From Paragyromitra xinjiangensis (taxonomy: Eukaryota > Ascomycota > Pezizomycetes > Pezizales > Discinaceae): a DNA stretch of 64,000 bases. Shown in pieces: positions 45,190-57,494 of the stretch (its first letter is position 1; each line of letters opens with the position of its first letter). Location of the stretch: NCBI GenBank assembly GCA_038503065.1, contig JBCAMK010000011.1, positions 1,302,001 through 1,366,000 of the forward strand, given 5' to 3'. Made by a program: the position numbers and the translations under genes. The notes beneath the pieces are model-generated. The model saw only the letters and a program-made list of their open reading frames with translations. It searched no databases and had not been told where the DNA came from.

Positions 45190-46946
45190 GATGAACGAGT
45201 ATGGGGATTTTTAAAGAGGTTTGTGTGCAAGTTAAGGTTTCTGCTTTCTGGAATATGGAAGATTAAGACCGTGGTTGGAGATCCTTTTATATGTTCTCAA
45301 TAGACGGCCTAGGTTCCTCACGTCCGGCTGTGGTTATACCGGTGCTACTCCCCAATAACACACCGGTCGGCATTCCGAATTTTGCACATTGTTCTTCCAG
45401 TGGCAAGCTAGTAAAGGCCTGGTAGAGATACCCGCATTTTCTATTCAAGGATGAGCTCAGTAAGATTCACACTTTTGTACGGTATGTGCGTTTAGATGAC
45501 TAACCGGGTGCATTACGGAGTTCCGACGAGCTAATCGGAAGCAAGCTTCAACACTCAAAGGCCGAAAAATGACTGAATCTTTTCGGCAGTTTTATCTCAA
45601 GGGGCTTCAATGAACTACCCGGGTGGGTCTCCCCTCTGGATTTCCGATTTGAAGCCACTTGACGCGGCATTCATATGTATCTTGCTCTACCGAGCCCCAG
45701 AACATTTCATAGCTCAACACTTAGTACTAGCGAATTAGCTATAGGCTACACCAATTGGCCGATTTCTAAGAAGGGCAAGAGACGGGCAAAAAAAGCCCCG
45801 ATAGATACACTTATTCGATAGCGGTTTGTACGCACAGGCTTCCTGCAAATAGACAAAAAAGTGACACAAGATTTGGAAGAAGCCGTTCTGAGGGGTGTCT
45901 GATTGAGGACAAGTAGATCGCTGTGGTAGCATAATCATAATGAGCACTAGCGAGAAAATAAAGTCTATTCGGTTTGATATAAGCAGCGTGGAGAAAAGCC
46001 TTACGAACAACGAACTTCTTTGTTTTCTATGCATCTCCATTCACATGAATACGTCTTGTCGTGATCTTCTCTTATTTCGTCTCGTTGATCCTTACAGCCA
46101 TAGCAAGATACGGTTCAATAATTGAAGGGCCATGAACCGAGGAGGCTTCATTTTTTGGTCAGTAGATCCCCAAGTCATATTTTGTATGTTAAAATAAGAT
46201 TCAATAAGGGTGCAAAAGATAATGTCTCTCTACGAATAGGGAAGAATATCTTCGGTGGTACATCTATGAACTGATGCAGTCTCCGAAACCCTCCGAAACC
46301 AACCATATATAGTGGGTTTGGTATAACTAACGAGCTGGAGGAATTCGTTTCTGTTCCATCCTTGTTCAGGGTTCCTAGTATTGATGAGAAGGAACTTTGG
46401 TTAGAGCGTGAGACTGCTACAGACACTGGCGCAATTGCAAAGGATGCGGATTGGGATCGGAATAAAGAACGCACTGCCACCATACGCCAACCCAATAGAT
46501 AAGTTCAGACTTAGCGAATCCCTATTCAATCGCTCAAATTGAAAAAAAAACGCTCGCATGCATATAAGACGAAGAAAAACGAAAATGAAACCAGTACTCG
46601 CAAAAGGAGAAAAAAATTAGCCAGCATATTAGACTAATGTAAGGAATGACCGCTAACCCCCCCTAGAATAATATACCCTATCTCATAATGAATATTCCCA
46701 GAACTCCATAAAGAATTCAATGGATTACACATAAAGTTTAAGAAAATATTGCCACAAGAACCATGCGCCGCCAACCGTAACAGAAAAATAAGAGTTAAAG
46801 AAATTAAAGGGAACGAAGAAGTTCGACGGATTCAGTATAGCCTAGCCGGAGCCCACGTAGCTACATAAACGAAATGATACAGGATGGAAATAAACTAGTA
46901 AAAACGGGAGTCTCCGGGCTAGACACTGGTAGAAAACCTGTCTGCG
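45190..46946. other. Intergenic, about 1.75 kb
   Basis: Upstream region of the SnoaL-MDR gene and 3' flank of the next minus-strand gene. AT-rich; only short unrecognised frames. Confidence 0.5.
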
Positions 46947-48640
46947 TCATCGCTGCCCCCGTACTCTCCGCCAAAGCCTTTTTAGGCTTGATTCGGGCAC
47001 TTTGCCTGTGGCTCCCCAATCAAACTGTCCAGCATCTGAATCGCTCACCGGCGGTAGCTCCTCAAGCGCTAGAGGATCATTACCCTTCTTCCATCCATAC
47101 AACTCATTCTCATCTGCTCGCAAGTCTTTCCGTGTGAGAGTCATCCTCAAAGTCATCTCCCTGTTTCCAGGCGATGCGTGCAAATAAGGATCAAAGATAG
47201 CACCGCTGCTAATTCGTGAGGGCATAATCACTGTATCTATAAGTGGCTCCTCTGACCCCCTCAGCTTATGGAAAGCCAATAACTCGTTCTCAGTTTCTGA
47301 TATTGATATGTCGTCGAAACTTTCAAAGGTTGGACTATTCTCATTGGAATAGTCATCGATTTCCGGTTCAACTTTGCGAATCGTTGCCGAAGTCCTCGGA
47401 CGACCTTTGAAAAAATCTTTACATTCTGATGTTGAGGGGAAGCCAAACTCAATGGCTTCGTCAAATTTCTGAGGGGACGCAAGGTAGACTCGCAGCTTCA
47501 GTCGTGCTTCTGGATCTTGATAATATGCTGCATCTTTATCTATAGAATGTATGCTTTTTTGCCTGGAACCACCTAGGCTATGAGATGTTGGGCGACGGCC
47601 TCCGAGCGACGGCCTACTCGGTGATGACGAATGAGATGAAGGAGCTCTGTATGGTTTCGAAGACAGCGATAATGTCCTCTGAATGGATGGTTTCCCCTGA
47701 GACATGATTGGATCTCTCGCAACATGAGTGTAGAACTCATCAAGACGCAAGTCCAAAGTGCCATCCTCCTCCATCCACCTGAACGACTTTCTGATTTCCT
47801 CCACAGCATTCATTGCATCTAAATCTAGGGAGACCCGGGAAGATGGATATCGCGATGACTGACTGTTAAGGGTATCTAAACTGCGGTTGGCCTGACGTCC
47901 CATCCGATAAATGGTTTCATCTGCTGCGTCCACAATTATGCTCTCACATTTGCTCGCCAGCAAGACACGTTCCTCCCTTGAAAAATGTTTCCTCCGGATT
48001 GTTTCCGGAAGCTCGAGGTACCATTTAGCATCGGCTTGCGATAGGATGAATTCATCTGCTGCTGAACCAGGGGGCTTGTTGAAATTCGCTGTTTGTGGTA
48101 TTGAAGAAGTGCTTCGAAAGCTGTCGTATGATGGCCTACTTCTCGCCTTCGACTTATTGAACTTGCCGCTGTGCGAGCTCATACTCCTACCATGACTAGA
48201 AGGTGGTAATGAGGAGCCGCTATGCTGTTGCTGGGCGTATCGAAGTCTCTCGAGCGATGAAAAGTACTATACAAGTCAATTGTAAGTGTCAAGTCAGGAG
48301 TGAGCCCATCTTCCATCTGATAGAGTCTCAAAAATGTAAGGGCTGGGATCGACGAATCAACGTATTCTAAACTTACTTTCCGCCGAACTGCAGGAGGGAG
48401 ATTGTCGAAACCAATAGCGTCCATGGTGGAAATAGGTGCTCTCATCTTCATCTCAGAGTTGCCTGAAGTAATTCCTGCTGTACAGCAAGATACACGCTTA
48501 AGTGCCGGACGCGAAGACTCGTCAGAGGAGGAAGAGCAGTCGTAGAGTGAGCACCGCTTGGAGACCTTTTGGGTGATGGCCGGGGTGTGATGCCTTGGTG
48601 GGCGAGCTGGGTGAGATATAACGGGACGTGCTGACGGCAT
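46947..48640 (-). CDS. Serine-rich conserved fungal protein with duplicated LPxxxRRKxFS motif
   Basis: Resembles a Pezizomycotina-specific family often labelled mucin-like; function unknown. Two exons, 48640..48377 and 48266..46947, join in phase 0 (527 aa). The ATG at 48640 is the only one in frame before the conserved part; an upstream exon is possible because the frame stays open. The splice rebuilds NLPPAVRRKYFSSLERLRYA (about residues 81-100). A second copy, ELPETIRRKHFSREERVLLA, lies near residue 150, followed by a helical stretch (SIIVDAADETIYRMGRQANRSL). The middle is Ser/Arg/Pro-rich and disordered; the C-terminus has PEARLKLRVYLASPQKFDEAIEFGFPS, then a conserved MTLRMTLTRKDLRADENELYGW and a basic end (KRLWRRVRGQR). 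No signal peptide or membrane segment. A nuclear or cytosolic regulator is a guess. Confidence 0.72.
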
Positions 48641-51640
48641 TGCAGGGATAGATGCGCGTTTTGTATTGCTAGATTCTTTATGAAAAGAGGAGTAGGGGGA
48701 GGAGGAGAGCGAGGGCAATCGGATATCAGATTGATTAACGCTGGAGCTAGTGTACAGTGTGAGCCAACTGAGAGGGGGTGGTGATCGTTGTTACGCTCGC
48801 GACTGACTCTAATCTGCATGGGAGACCCGCTCGATTTCGTCCCGTTTTGGTCAGATGCTTCTCTGTTGGTTTCCTCGATTCTGAGTTGAGAAATGCCAGT
48901 GCCGAGTCGTCGCCCTTGGGAACGAGTAATGGGGGTAAACAGCCGGAGGAATGGGAATGAAAGACTTGGGATGAGATATGCCTGCAAGATGTCCCTATGC
49001 CCGTTCCACACCACCTCCTGTTGGTCGACTGTACTAGTATCCTTGGCCTGACCGTACGCCTGCAGTTATAGTTATGTGTGCGTGTATGTGAAATCCAGAG
49101 AGAAAATCCACCCCAATGCATGGGAGGAAGCGTGAAGGTGTACGAGGTATGTGTGGGATGTCAGTCTCGGGACAATCCCACAGAAAGGTTGTCAGTCTCT
49201 CAGGCGAGACACTCCAAACGTAAGGGCTCACTTGCCAACGAATGGGAGTTTCTGTCTTGCTTTGATTTGTTCGTGACGCAAACGCCTGCACGCGGGACTA
49301 GGGAGCCAAACATCACGCACAACGCCCACGCTAGTCGTACAGCTCGCTTGTTCGCCCACCAGGTTGGCTAACCCGGCAACAAGTCGCTGTACCCTGAGGT
49401 ACCTACATAAGGCTACACTGGCGCTTCCAAACGACTTCACCGATCCTAAAAGTCTTCGGATGCTAATTGCTTTATCTTAGGTGCCAGTTAACCCTGACAC
49501 TTGCCCAGCAAGTATGTATGTACCAGTGCTCCATTGGCTACATGTAACCAATAATTTGTTTTGCTTGGCTAACAACCAATAAGACCGCTTCTACAAAACA
49601 CATAAAGTATGGAGTGTTTATGAGATAGCGAATCAAAGCGATGTATCTGCTTCAAAACACTTTGCTTTAGCCAATTGATCCGGGGAAGGGCAGATGACAA
49701 GGGCTACAAATAGGGTAAAGCGCAAATGCAGCCCAGGTCAGGGGCAGGCTTGGCTTGTGCATGCTCAGAACACGGAACGAAAGTTTTGGGGGAATGGTCA
49801 TCGCATAGCGTCGCCTTTACGAAATAACTGTATGTGGGGTACTTATCGGGAATTTACCAAGAAATAGGAGAAGTTTTCTTCAAATGAATAGGCCACCTTT
49901 TAGACGCTCAGCGTTCCTAGAATGCTATGGGTACGGGATGATAAGTGATGCAAACGCAAGCCGAATACATGGGCACGCGCAAATGGCCTATCTTGCCGAA
50001 TAACGGGTCTCGTCCTCAACAAAACTCATTATGCAAGAAAGAAAGGTGATGCAAAGTGGCGGTGCTGCAAAGTAGGCGAGCACCAACCATATGCGCTTAA
50101 GTCCACAAGCGCTCGCTAGAAAAATGTGCTCGAAAAGACTATCACAGTGGAGCTATGGCTACAAAAGAATAGATACTATAAGTTGGGCGGCCAGGGAATT
50201 GCTTTAATAATTGATGTTGAAGGGTTTTAATTTGAATGTAATTAGGCCTCAGACTTCCAACTCTTGCTTCAATTCGTCTTGATTAATACGTGTAGCCTTG
50301 GTACTCCACAAGAGCACACTGTGTTCGAGGATCCGGAGAGGGCCTGTGAGACATGGAGATTCTTAGCCCACCGTATCACCTTATCAGACGTTATTTGGTT
50401 TCTAATCTTGTCACTCAGCCTCAATTGCAATCCCCTTTCCCTTTGGCATAAATCTCAAATTTAATATCCATTTACGCTCACGTTTCCGGTAAAGCTTAGT
50501 TGCAGAAGTGTTTCACGTGAGACGGTACATACTTATTTATCGTAAAGCTTGACTACACTACGATCGATCTAAAAGCAGCATTGACGATAGCTGCCGATAT
50601 TTTCCCGAGCCGCCAGCCTTGAATTATTTTTCATGCTCAAGGAGGCGGGCGCCTATTTTGACCACATCTTCTCATACCACCCCACCCCGCTGGTACTTAG
50701 GGAGGGATGTTGCTCAATAAACGCGTCAGTTCTAATTAGCTGATAATCTTTAGGCTTATTAGCTTGCCTGGAAATCGGCCGTCATTCTCATATATAGCTC
50801 TGAGCTAATTTCTGCTCCGTCGATTTCCCAAGCTCCCTTTAAAATTTGGCCCTAATTAAGGTTACATGTAGGTATCAAACACGTGAATAAGCGCGTCTCT
50901 TATGACGAATCGTTTTCACTGAATGGACCATATCGAGGTTGCTTCGAGGAGAATATTCTTAAGGCAGTTATCTCAGCTTCACGTGAGCATACTGACAATT
51001 CATCACGCATACTATTCTCGAATGAACCGCTAGTGTAGTGATATTATCGAGTCTCCGGTACTCGTAATTTATAATAACTATACTAACCTTTTAAATGGCC
51101 TATTTGTCGGGGGGATAGGTTTAAGAAAGTATTGTCAAGAGCTTCGAATTCCAATGTCGTTTATTATCACTTGTCTGTGGCAAGAGATTTTTTTTTCAGA
51201 TTTTGGCATCTGGCCTGGAAATGATCGAATCATTAAATGATTGCATACTCGGAATTAAATCTATGGTACCGGTACTACTGAGTTTATCGTTAATCTTACG
51301 GCAATGAAATGGTATTAATGTGCTTAGAATTTGTGGGGAGGATGTGCTTGAAAGCGGTTATTAGAGTACCTTTTAGGTATTTTTAGAGGAGATCTTGGTT
51401 CTTCTCATCTTACTCCTAGTGCTTCCCAGACGCCATTTTCGCATGCAAAGTTGCGAGAACCAGATGTTTTTATGCTTTAGGCAAGAGTTTTGGGCAATAA
51501 AACTGAGTGAATAACGAGGCTGACTAAAAGATGCCTCATAACTGCGCCAGCGCTAACCTCTGCTGATTTAAGAGTGGTTGCCCACGATTCCTCTCCATCG
51601 CAACACCGGTCTCGCCAGCCAACTGCGATCACCTGTTATC
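48641..51640. other. Intergenic, about 3 kb
   Basis: No gene supported. The part near 48640-49030 stays open on the minus strand and could hold an upstream exon of the serine-rich protein. The remainder (49400-51640) is AT-rich; TACATGTA at 49539 and 50863. Confidence 0.45.
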
Positions 51641-52394
51641 ATGAGTGATCTCATCCACGGTCTTACAGCTGCTGAAGTTTCAGAGCTCACAAAACGGACT
51701 ACAGCTGCTAAAGATGTTGCATACTGTGAGTAGCATGTACTTATGCCCCATAATGTTTCTCCAAACCACCACTGAAATAAGCTTCGCCGAGTCAGGTCCG
51801 TACTCTAACTTCCGTGTTGGCTGCGCTCTGCTTTGTGAAGACGGATCGTGGGTCATCGGTGCCAACATCGAGAATGCCTCCTACCCTGTTACTATCTGCG
51901 CTGAACGGACAGCTTTGGTGAAAGCTATTGTTAGTTTAAAATCCAAAACGATGAGTGACAGCCTGAGACTCATATCTGATGTGGGCGCAACAGACTGAGG
52001 GGAAAAGAAAATTCAGAGCAATCGGGGTATCAACAGACGTTACCCCACCGTCATCGCCATGTGGTAAGATGAGCCAAACCTCGAGGTTCAGTAAGTACTA
52101 TGTACTCGAAACTTATAGAATGGATAGGAATGTGCCGTCAGTTCATTCGTGAATTTTCTGATCTCGATACTCCCATCTTCATGTTCGACAAAAATGGAGA
52201 GTATGTTGTCAGGACATTAGAGCAGGTATATATCTACTTTTACTTTAAGGAGGGACAGGAGGCGGATAGGATCAATCCTCGGGTCTGGGAAAATACACTA
52301 ACAAGTTTTAATCTACGATTGTTAGCTTCTTCCGATGTCGTTTGGCCCAGATAGTCTCCCCCCACCCTCGGAGCTTCCAGGGCATGGCAAATAA
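51641..52394 (+). CDS. CDD1: Cytidine deaminase
   Basis: Zinc enzyme deaminating cytidine and deoxycytidine to uridine and deoxyuridine in pyrimidine salvage. Five small exons: 51641..51725, 51796..51929, 51994..52063, 52128..52225, 52326..52394, giving 151 aa, the size of homotetrameric cytidine deaminases. Hallmarks appear only after splicing: CPYSNFRVGCALL (substrate pocket; the first Cys codon is split by intron 1), ANIENASYPVTICAERTAL with the zinc Cys and catalytic Glu, and SSPCGMCRQFIREF with the two remaining zinc cysteines (PCxxC). The tail is LLPMSFGPDSLPPP. The gene converges on the NAD(P)HX dehydratase gene, with 114 bp between stop codons. Confidence 0.95.
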
Positions 52395-52508
52395 CAAGTA
52401 GATGTCGGGTGGGGGAACATGTGTCATATTTAGTGTTTGGACGACTCGACAAGTGCATTCATATTTCGACCTTATCCTATAGCTAAAGAGAATGTGTGAT
52501 ATATATAC

Positions 52509-53887
52509 TCAGGCGTATTGAATTGACTCTTGGGTTCTCTTAAGTTTTGGCTCTTCGCCTTCAAACAAATTTTTGAAGGCATTCCCAACTTCCACTGATA
52601 GGTCAAAGGCCTGCAAGGATCTTCCCTTTTTTTCGTACGCCAGCCGTGAACAATCTCTCGTTATCGCGGCAGCACCGTACGCTGATAAAGCAATCAACTC
52701 TGAATCTGAGAGAGAGTTATCATGGCTGTCATAGTTTGTTAGCGATTTGACTGATAGTGGGTTTTGAAGAGAGTCTGAAACTTACCTCCAAATTTGATCT
52801 TGATATGCCTTTTTCCATGCTAAGAATGTGACCAAGCATCCCGTCAATGTATCACCTTGCCCGCCACTCCGTTTCAAACCGCCTTTGAGATCGCAGACCA
52901 TTGTCTGCTTCCCATTTGAAATATAGTCCTTCACCCCCTTTTGTATGATGGTAACCCCACCAAATGCTTTCGCAAGCCTTGAGCATACTTCCGTTTCGTC
53001 TCCATCAGATGGTTCGATGCCCATGGATTTACATAGCCTGGCAAACTCTGCTACATTTGGTGTTAGGATAGCGTGAGTGTAGCCCTGGACTACTGAAGGC
53101 TGGTTCTGGACTAGGAAAAGTCCATCCTGCAGTATATCCTGTCAATATCCATATCTCAATCATCCCAGAATAGATAGTTCTCACAGCATCTACGACAAAA
53201 GGCATCCCTTTTTTTCTTGCTTCTTCGATAACCTTTGCTGCTGTTTGTAGCATCAAGGGGTCCCTTCCCAGTCCTGGCCCAATAACGATCGCATGCAATC
53301 TATCCAACATGCCCACAATCTTCGAAGATATCTCATCTGCGGTTTCCATGCCTTTTTCTCGGTGATGTGATTGGCGCATATATGGATGTACCATGAGGTT
53401 TGGAGAATATGTTTTTATCACCTTTGGGAGGGGGGTTTTATGTTAGGTTTCGTGATTCTTATTAAATGTGCTATGAATTGTAAGAGGAGTCACTTGAGCA
53501 GCCTGGGGTTCACAGATAATGTGTGACATGTCCGCGCCTGCAGGCTCCCTATTGTCAGAATGAAGGTTTCACTTTGAAAGATTATATTCACATGCCTAAT
53601 AGTGCCGAGGCATTCGCAGAAAAAAATGGGGCACCAGTGTAACTAGATGTTGATGAGTTAGATACGTGACCTCTAAATTACCATGATTTTGAATACCGAC
53701 TCTTCGGAGCCACCAATCACAGCAACCCTACCCTGTTGCCCTACACTGTAGTTAGCCTTATTTTTTAAAACAAATTGAGGTGAATTGAATGAGGCAAACC
53801 TTTGTGCATTGTTTCTAGTAGCGGTGGAATGAACTTTTTGATCCTCATGAGGAGTTCCTTAGGGGTTGGTTTCGGAATCGGAGGCAT
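52509..53887 (-). CDS. ATP-dependent (S)-NAD(P)HX dehydratase
   Basis: Metabolite-repair enzyme (YjeF-C/CARKD family, yeast YKL151C) that restores hydrated NADH and NADPH. Seven exons: 53887..53800, 53740..53701, 53642..53596, 53537..53494, 53421..53185, 53126..52786, 52725..52509 (337 aa). Visible are the glycine motif [75 protein letters not shown], and the ATP/catalytic motif [11 protein letters not shown]. The C-terminus is [18 protein letters not shown] and [19 protein letters not shown]. The third intron (53595..53538) appears to start with GC rather than GT: only that donor keeps the family sequence LLGADMSH in phase. A GT donor 4 nt later would need another acceptor and insert extra residues. 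Confidence 0.93.
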
Positions 53888-56800
53888 GTTTTCCTATGGG
53901 TTTGGGTGTAGATCTAGGTTTCTGGTACGTTTAAGTTCGTGCTGAGGATAGCGGAGAGAAGTTCTGTGGTGTTTCGTGCCTATAACAATATCACTGATAT
54001 GACGCCAAGATGACGCATAACTTTTTCTGAGTTTAGGGTTTAATGTTGATGCTAAAAACAGGCTGTTGATCCGTATCACGTGACCAATCACACCAATTAT
54101 ACCGCGAGAACAAAAGTAATTGAGATAAGCTAGCCTGCAATCAAAGGTTGCTATCTCATATAGGGTAAGGGTAAGGAGAGAGGAGTGGATTTCTTGGTGG
54201 CACAAACGAAAATCCAAGTAAGATCTTTATACCACACATTGCGTGAAGGCAATTGGGATTTTATATATTTGGTCTAGATGGATTGATGTGATGAAGTTAC
54301 GTTTGTTTCAAGATAGAGTAGCTTCTGGCATATTTGTTCATAGGTTCTCACTTTGTATGTTTATGTTGGAGATAAACTGATCGATAGGTTAACGTTTGCG
54401 TGTATTCATCATTCAGTATATACATGTATATTTAATAAGTGCAGATTCTTACATGTAGTTGCCTGTATGTAGTTGTTCTTTGTTAGAACTTGGCCTTTCC
54501 CGTTGCTGTTAGGCTTTCCCAGCGTATTTTCACTGTTTCAGCCTCTTCACAAGTTTTCATTTATTTAGGTGGATGTTGGGGATATTCAGAATGTTCGCGG
54601 GCTTCTTAGGGTCGGAGGTATACTAACGAAGAACATATATGCATAGCGAAGCTCTCAAAATTGACTAAGTTGTTGTATGCAAAGAGAAGGTATTCGCCCT
54701 TCTCTTTGCTCTCCCGCCCTATACGAAAATAACATCCCAGGCTATAGGGCGTGGCTCTTTGTGCTTCGGCGTGTGAACTCTCGATTTGGATACTCTTTGA
54801 TGTGAAGCTACTAGTCATGCGAATGGTTGTAGTCGCTGTTTGTATTCTTGTGCACTTTTGGAGGCCTGGCCATAATAGTCGCAGGAGAACGAATTGAATA
54901 TGCTAGCACAGATTCGCTGAGTAGGGCCTGTACAAATAGTTAAGCACAATCTAAGGGATACTGTAGCTAGCATTAAAGTATTGTAAGTGAGATGCCAACT
55001 GCCGGTTCGACTTTTGTATCTTAGACTGTGGGTATTAGTAAGGTGGCATGCCGTTCACTCTCCTATGGGAATAAGGTTAGATACATGGCTAAGAAAGCTA
55101 CTTGCAAATAATGTCTAGAACTTGACTGATATCCCCTATTCTACTTTCACAAGGTACCAACTGAGATTGGTGCGTAGGTATTTGTGTGTTGATTTGTATA
55201 ACTAGATATTTTGTGGAGTTGGCAGTCTTGTAGTCGTAACTGAATGCGCAGCTCTCGTTCGTTAGTTTTATGTTGGGGTGATCACTGTTCGTGATTTGAT
55301 GTTGGGGTGGGAACTAAAGGTATATATCTGTGCGCTTTTGTAGGAGTTTGGCTTGAAGTTCTATTAACATAAGTAAAATAACCAGGGAGGGCTTTTTGGC
55401 CTATCAAACGACTAGGAAGGATACTTGATTGATGAGGTGGGGAAGTCATAGTTGTGTGTTGCGTTTGCCTTATCCCCAGCCTTTTGGCGGTGGAGGAGGG
55501 GAAAATAAATAAATAAATCTTTTCCATAGGCGAGGGCTTTAAGCTACCTCTTATGCCTTGGTGAATGGATAGAAAGAGGAGGGGCTAGGTATGTATATGA
55601 TTAGACCCATCACTTCAGCTTACTAGACAGGACCCGGAGCAGTCTGAGTATCAGAGGGATCACGTTAACTTGGTTTTGAATAACGTGCTCGTGCTCAACT
55701 GCGATCCACCGCGCTCCTGCTGTTGTACAGCTAGAAAGTTTAATTGACGCTGTCGGTCCAACTGGTCTAGTCCGTGATATCGATAAAGGAGTAGACTTCA
55801 TGAACTCAACATGTACGATGAATCTACTATATCCCTAAAGTCTCTATAACACTAGCCTTAGATACATGATATTTTGCTGAGGTCGAGGCCTCGCTCGCGA
55901 GAACTGCAAAGACCATGGAGGCAAAAAAAATACCGGAATTCATGGGTTTTTTGTTTTCGTCGTGATCGTCGCTACGTTATAGGTTAAACGTTGTTTTAAC
56001 CTTAAGCTTCGGCATATGGTGATGATCAGCTGGAGTGTCAAATATTTACAATTCTTGCTCCTATTAAGCGTAACTATATGTAGTTTAACTTGAAGAGTGA
56101 GCCTTGATCGAAATGACGCCAGCTGCTGTCAACTGCATCCTGTGAGAGCCTGTCATTCCCTAAATAGCTTAGTTGGCGTCGATCACGACTATCACTACAG
56201 AGTTTGTGAAATGATTTGAGTTGGTAGCCGAGAAAAACTACTAGACAATTGTATCTCACAAGGGATGGGTACCTTGTGGAAGCAGATGGGACGTCGCGTT
56301 TGTGAATAACTGAGTGCGTTAGAAAACTGAACTCATTCGGTGATGCTCGTATAAGAAGGGTTATGAGACCACTTCTAACTAAAGTTAATACCTACATGTA
56401 CATGTACTTATTACAGGGCATAAGTACCAAACCGCGGGCGGTATGAACTGGTGTGTCAAAGAGCTAGAATAAGAAAACTAGATATGTAGCTGACTGGATG
56501 TTTCGACCAGGAAAAGGTATTTTTGGTACTTATGACTTGTGAGTACATGTAAAGTATAATATATGTAGTCAGTAGGGCTACAAGATGCGAGTGATTCATC
56601 TAGATCCTCATATCTCAATACGTCACAAGCCACAGCTTGACGATCCTTCGCTTGATCCAGCCACGGCGAAACCTGTTTCCAACAACCACCTTCTCTTCTT
56701 CAACAATAACTTGAGGGTATGATTTTCGATTTCCCCATAGAACTTGTACTCTATCGCAGCTTCTAGAAACGCAAGAATTTCTTGGTTATGACTGCCACTG

Positions 56801-57046
56801 ACGCAGGGTTACAGCTGTCCATTGTTCGAAAAAAACTTGTGATGACGCCCATGACGTCTACCACTACATGTACTGTTAATTTGTCTATATAAAGGGCATA
56901 TCTGAGCTTGATCTTATTATATTTCGTTCTACACAAACAGAACTCGAGCATATAGATACTTTCGGAAAGGAAAATAATCTCAGAGCCGCAATCAAACATT
57001 CAATACTCGAAAAGATTTACTCTATCGCGATCGTTTCAGAACCTCA
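53888..57046. other. Intergenic, about 3.2 kb
   Basis: AT-rich, no gene supported. Minus-strand frames at 54606..54818 and 55282..55527 are short and unrecognised. Six TACATGTA octamers fall here (54421, 54450, 56393, 56399 overlapping, 56544, 56865), the densest cluster in the window. Confidence 0.45.
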
Positions 57047-57494
57047 ATGCCTTTGACTACACGCCGCAACAACGTCTCCCGTAGCACCACTGTGACCAGA
57101 AAACCGTCCTTGATGTATCGCCTCACCCATCCTACCACAAGAGCGGCTACGACGACAGCAGCACCACGCAGGAGGACTAAAGCTACAGGCCCAGCCCCTG
57201 TCTCAACTCACCGCCGTGCCCGCACGAAACCTACCCTCGGTGCTAGGATTCACGGTTAGTACAAGGCAACAAATTAACCTATAATTCTTTGGCACCAGAT
57301 CACTAACATAATGTTTAAATAGGGATGGCTAAGAAAGTTGCTGGCACTTTGACAGGGTCACGGAGTAAGCGAGTTCAGGTAATAATAATCTTCTGAATTT
57401 GAGTTATTAATTGGTACTGATTGTGATGTTTCTTTAGGGAAATGCCATGGCGAATGGCAGAACGCCTGGATCTCGCCGTAGAAGACATTTGTAA
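57047..57494 (+). CDS. Small arginine/threonine-rich basic protein
   Basis: Three exons, 57047..57254, 57323..57378, 57438..57494, join in phase, giving 106 aa. The sequence is very basic with no hydrophobic core: a Thr/Arg N-terminus (MPLTTRRNNVSRSTTVTRKPS), then HRRARTKPTLGARIHG, a short glycine-containing helix MAKKVAGTLTGSR and an arginine-rich end (GSRRRRHL). It resembles a small fungal family with a histidine/arginine-rich centre, a helical segment with a glycine hinge and a G-T/R-R-rich tail; I know no function. Composition would suit nucleic-acid binding or membrane-surface association. Conserved splice phases support a real gene. Confidence 0.65.

Noticed and set aside
54606..54818. 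70-codon minus-strand frame starting with ATG
   Set aside because: No homology recognised and no continuing exon found.
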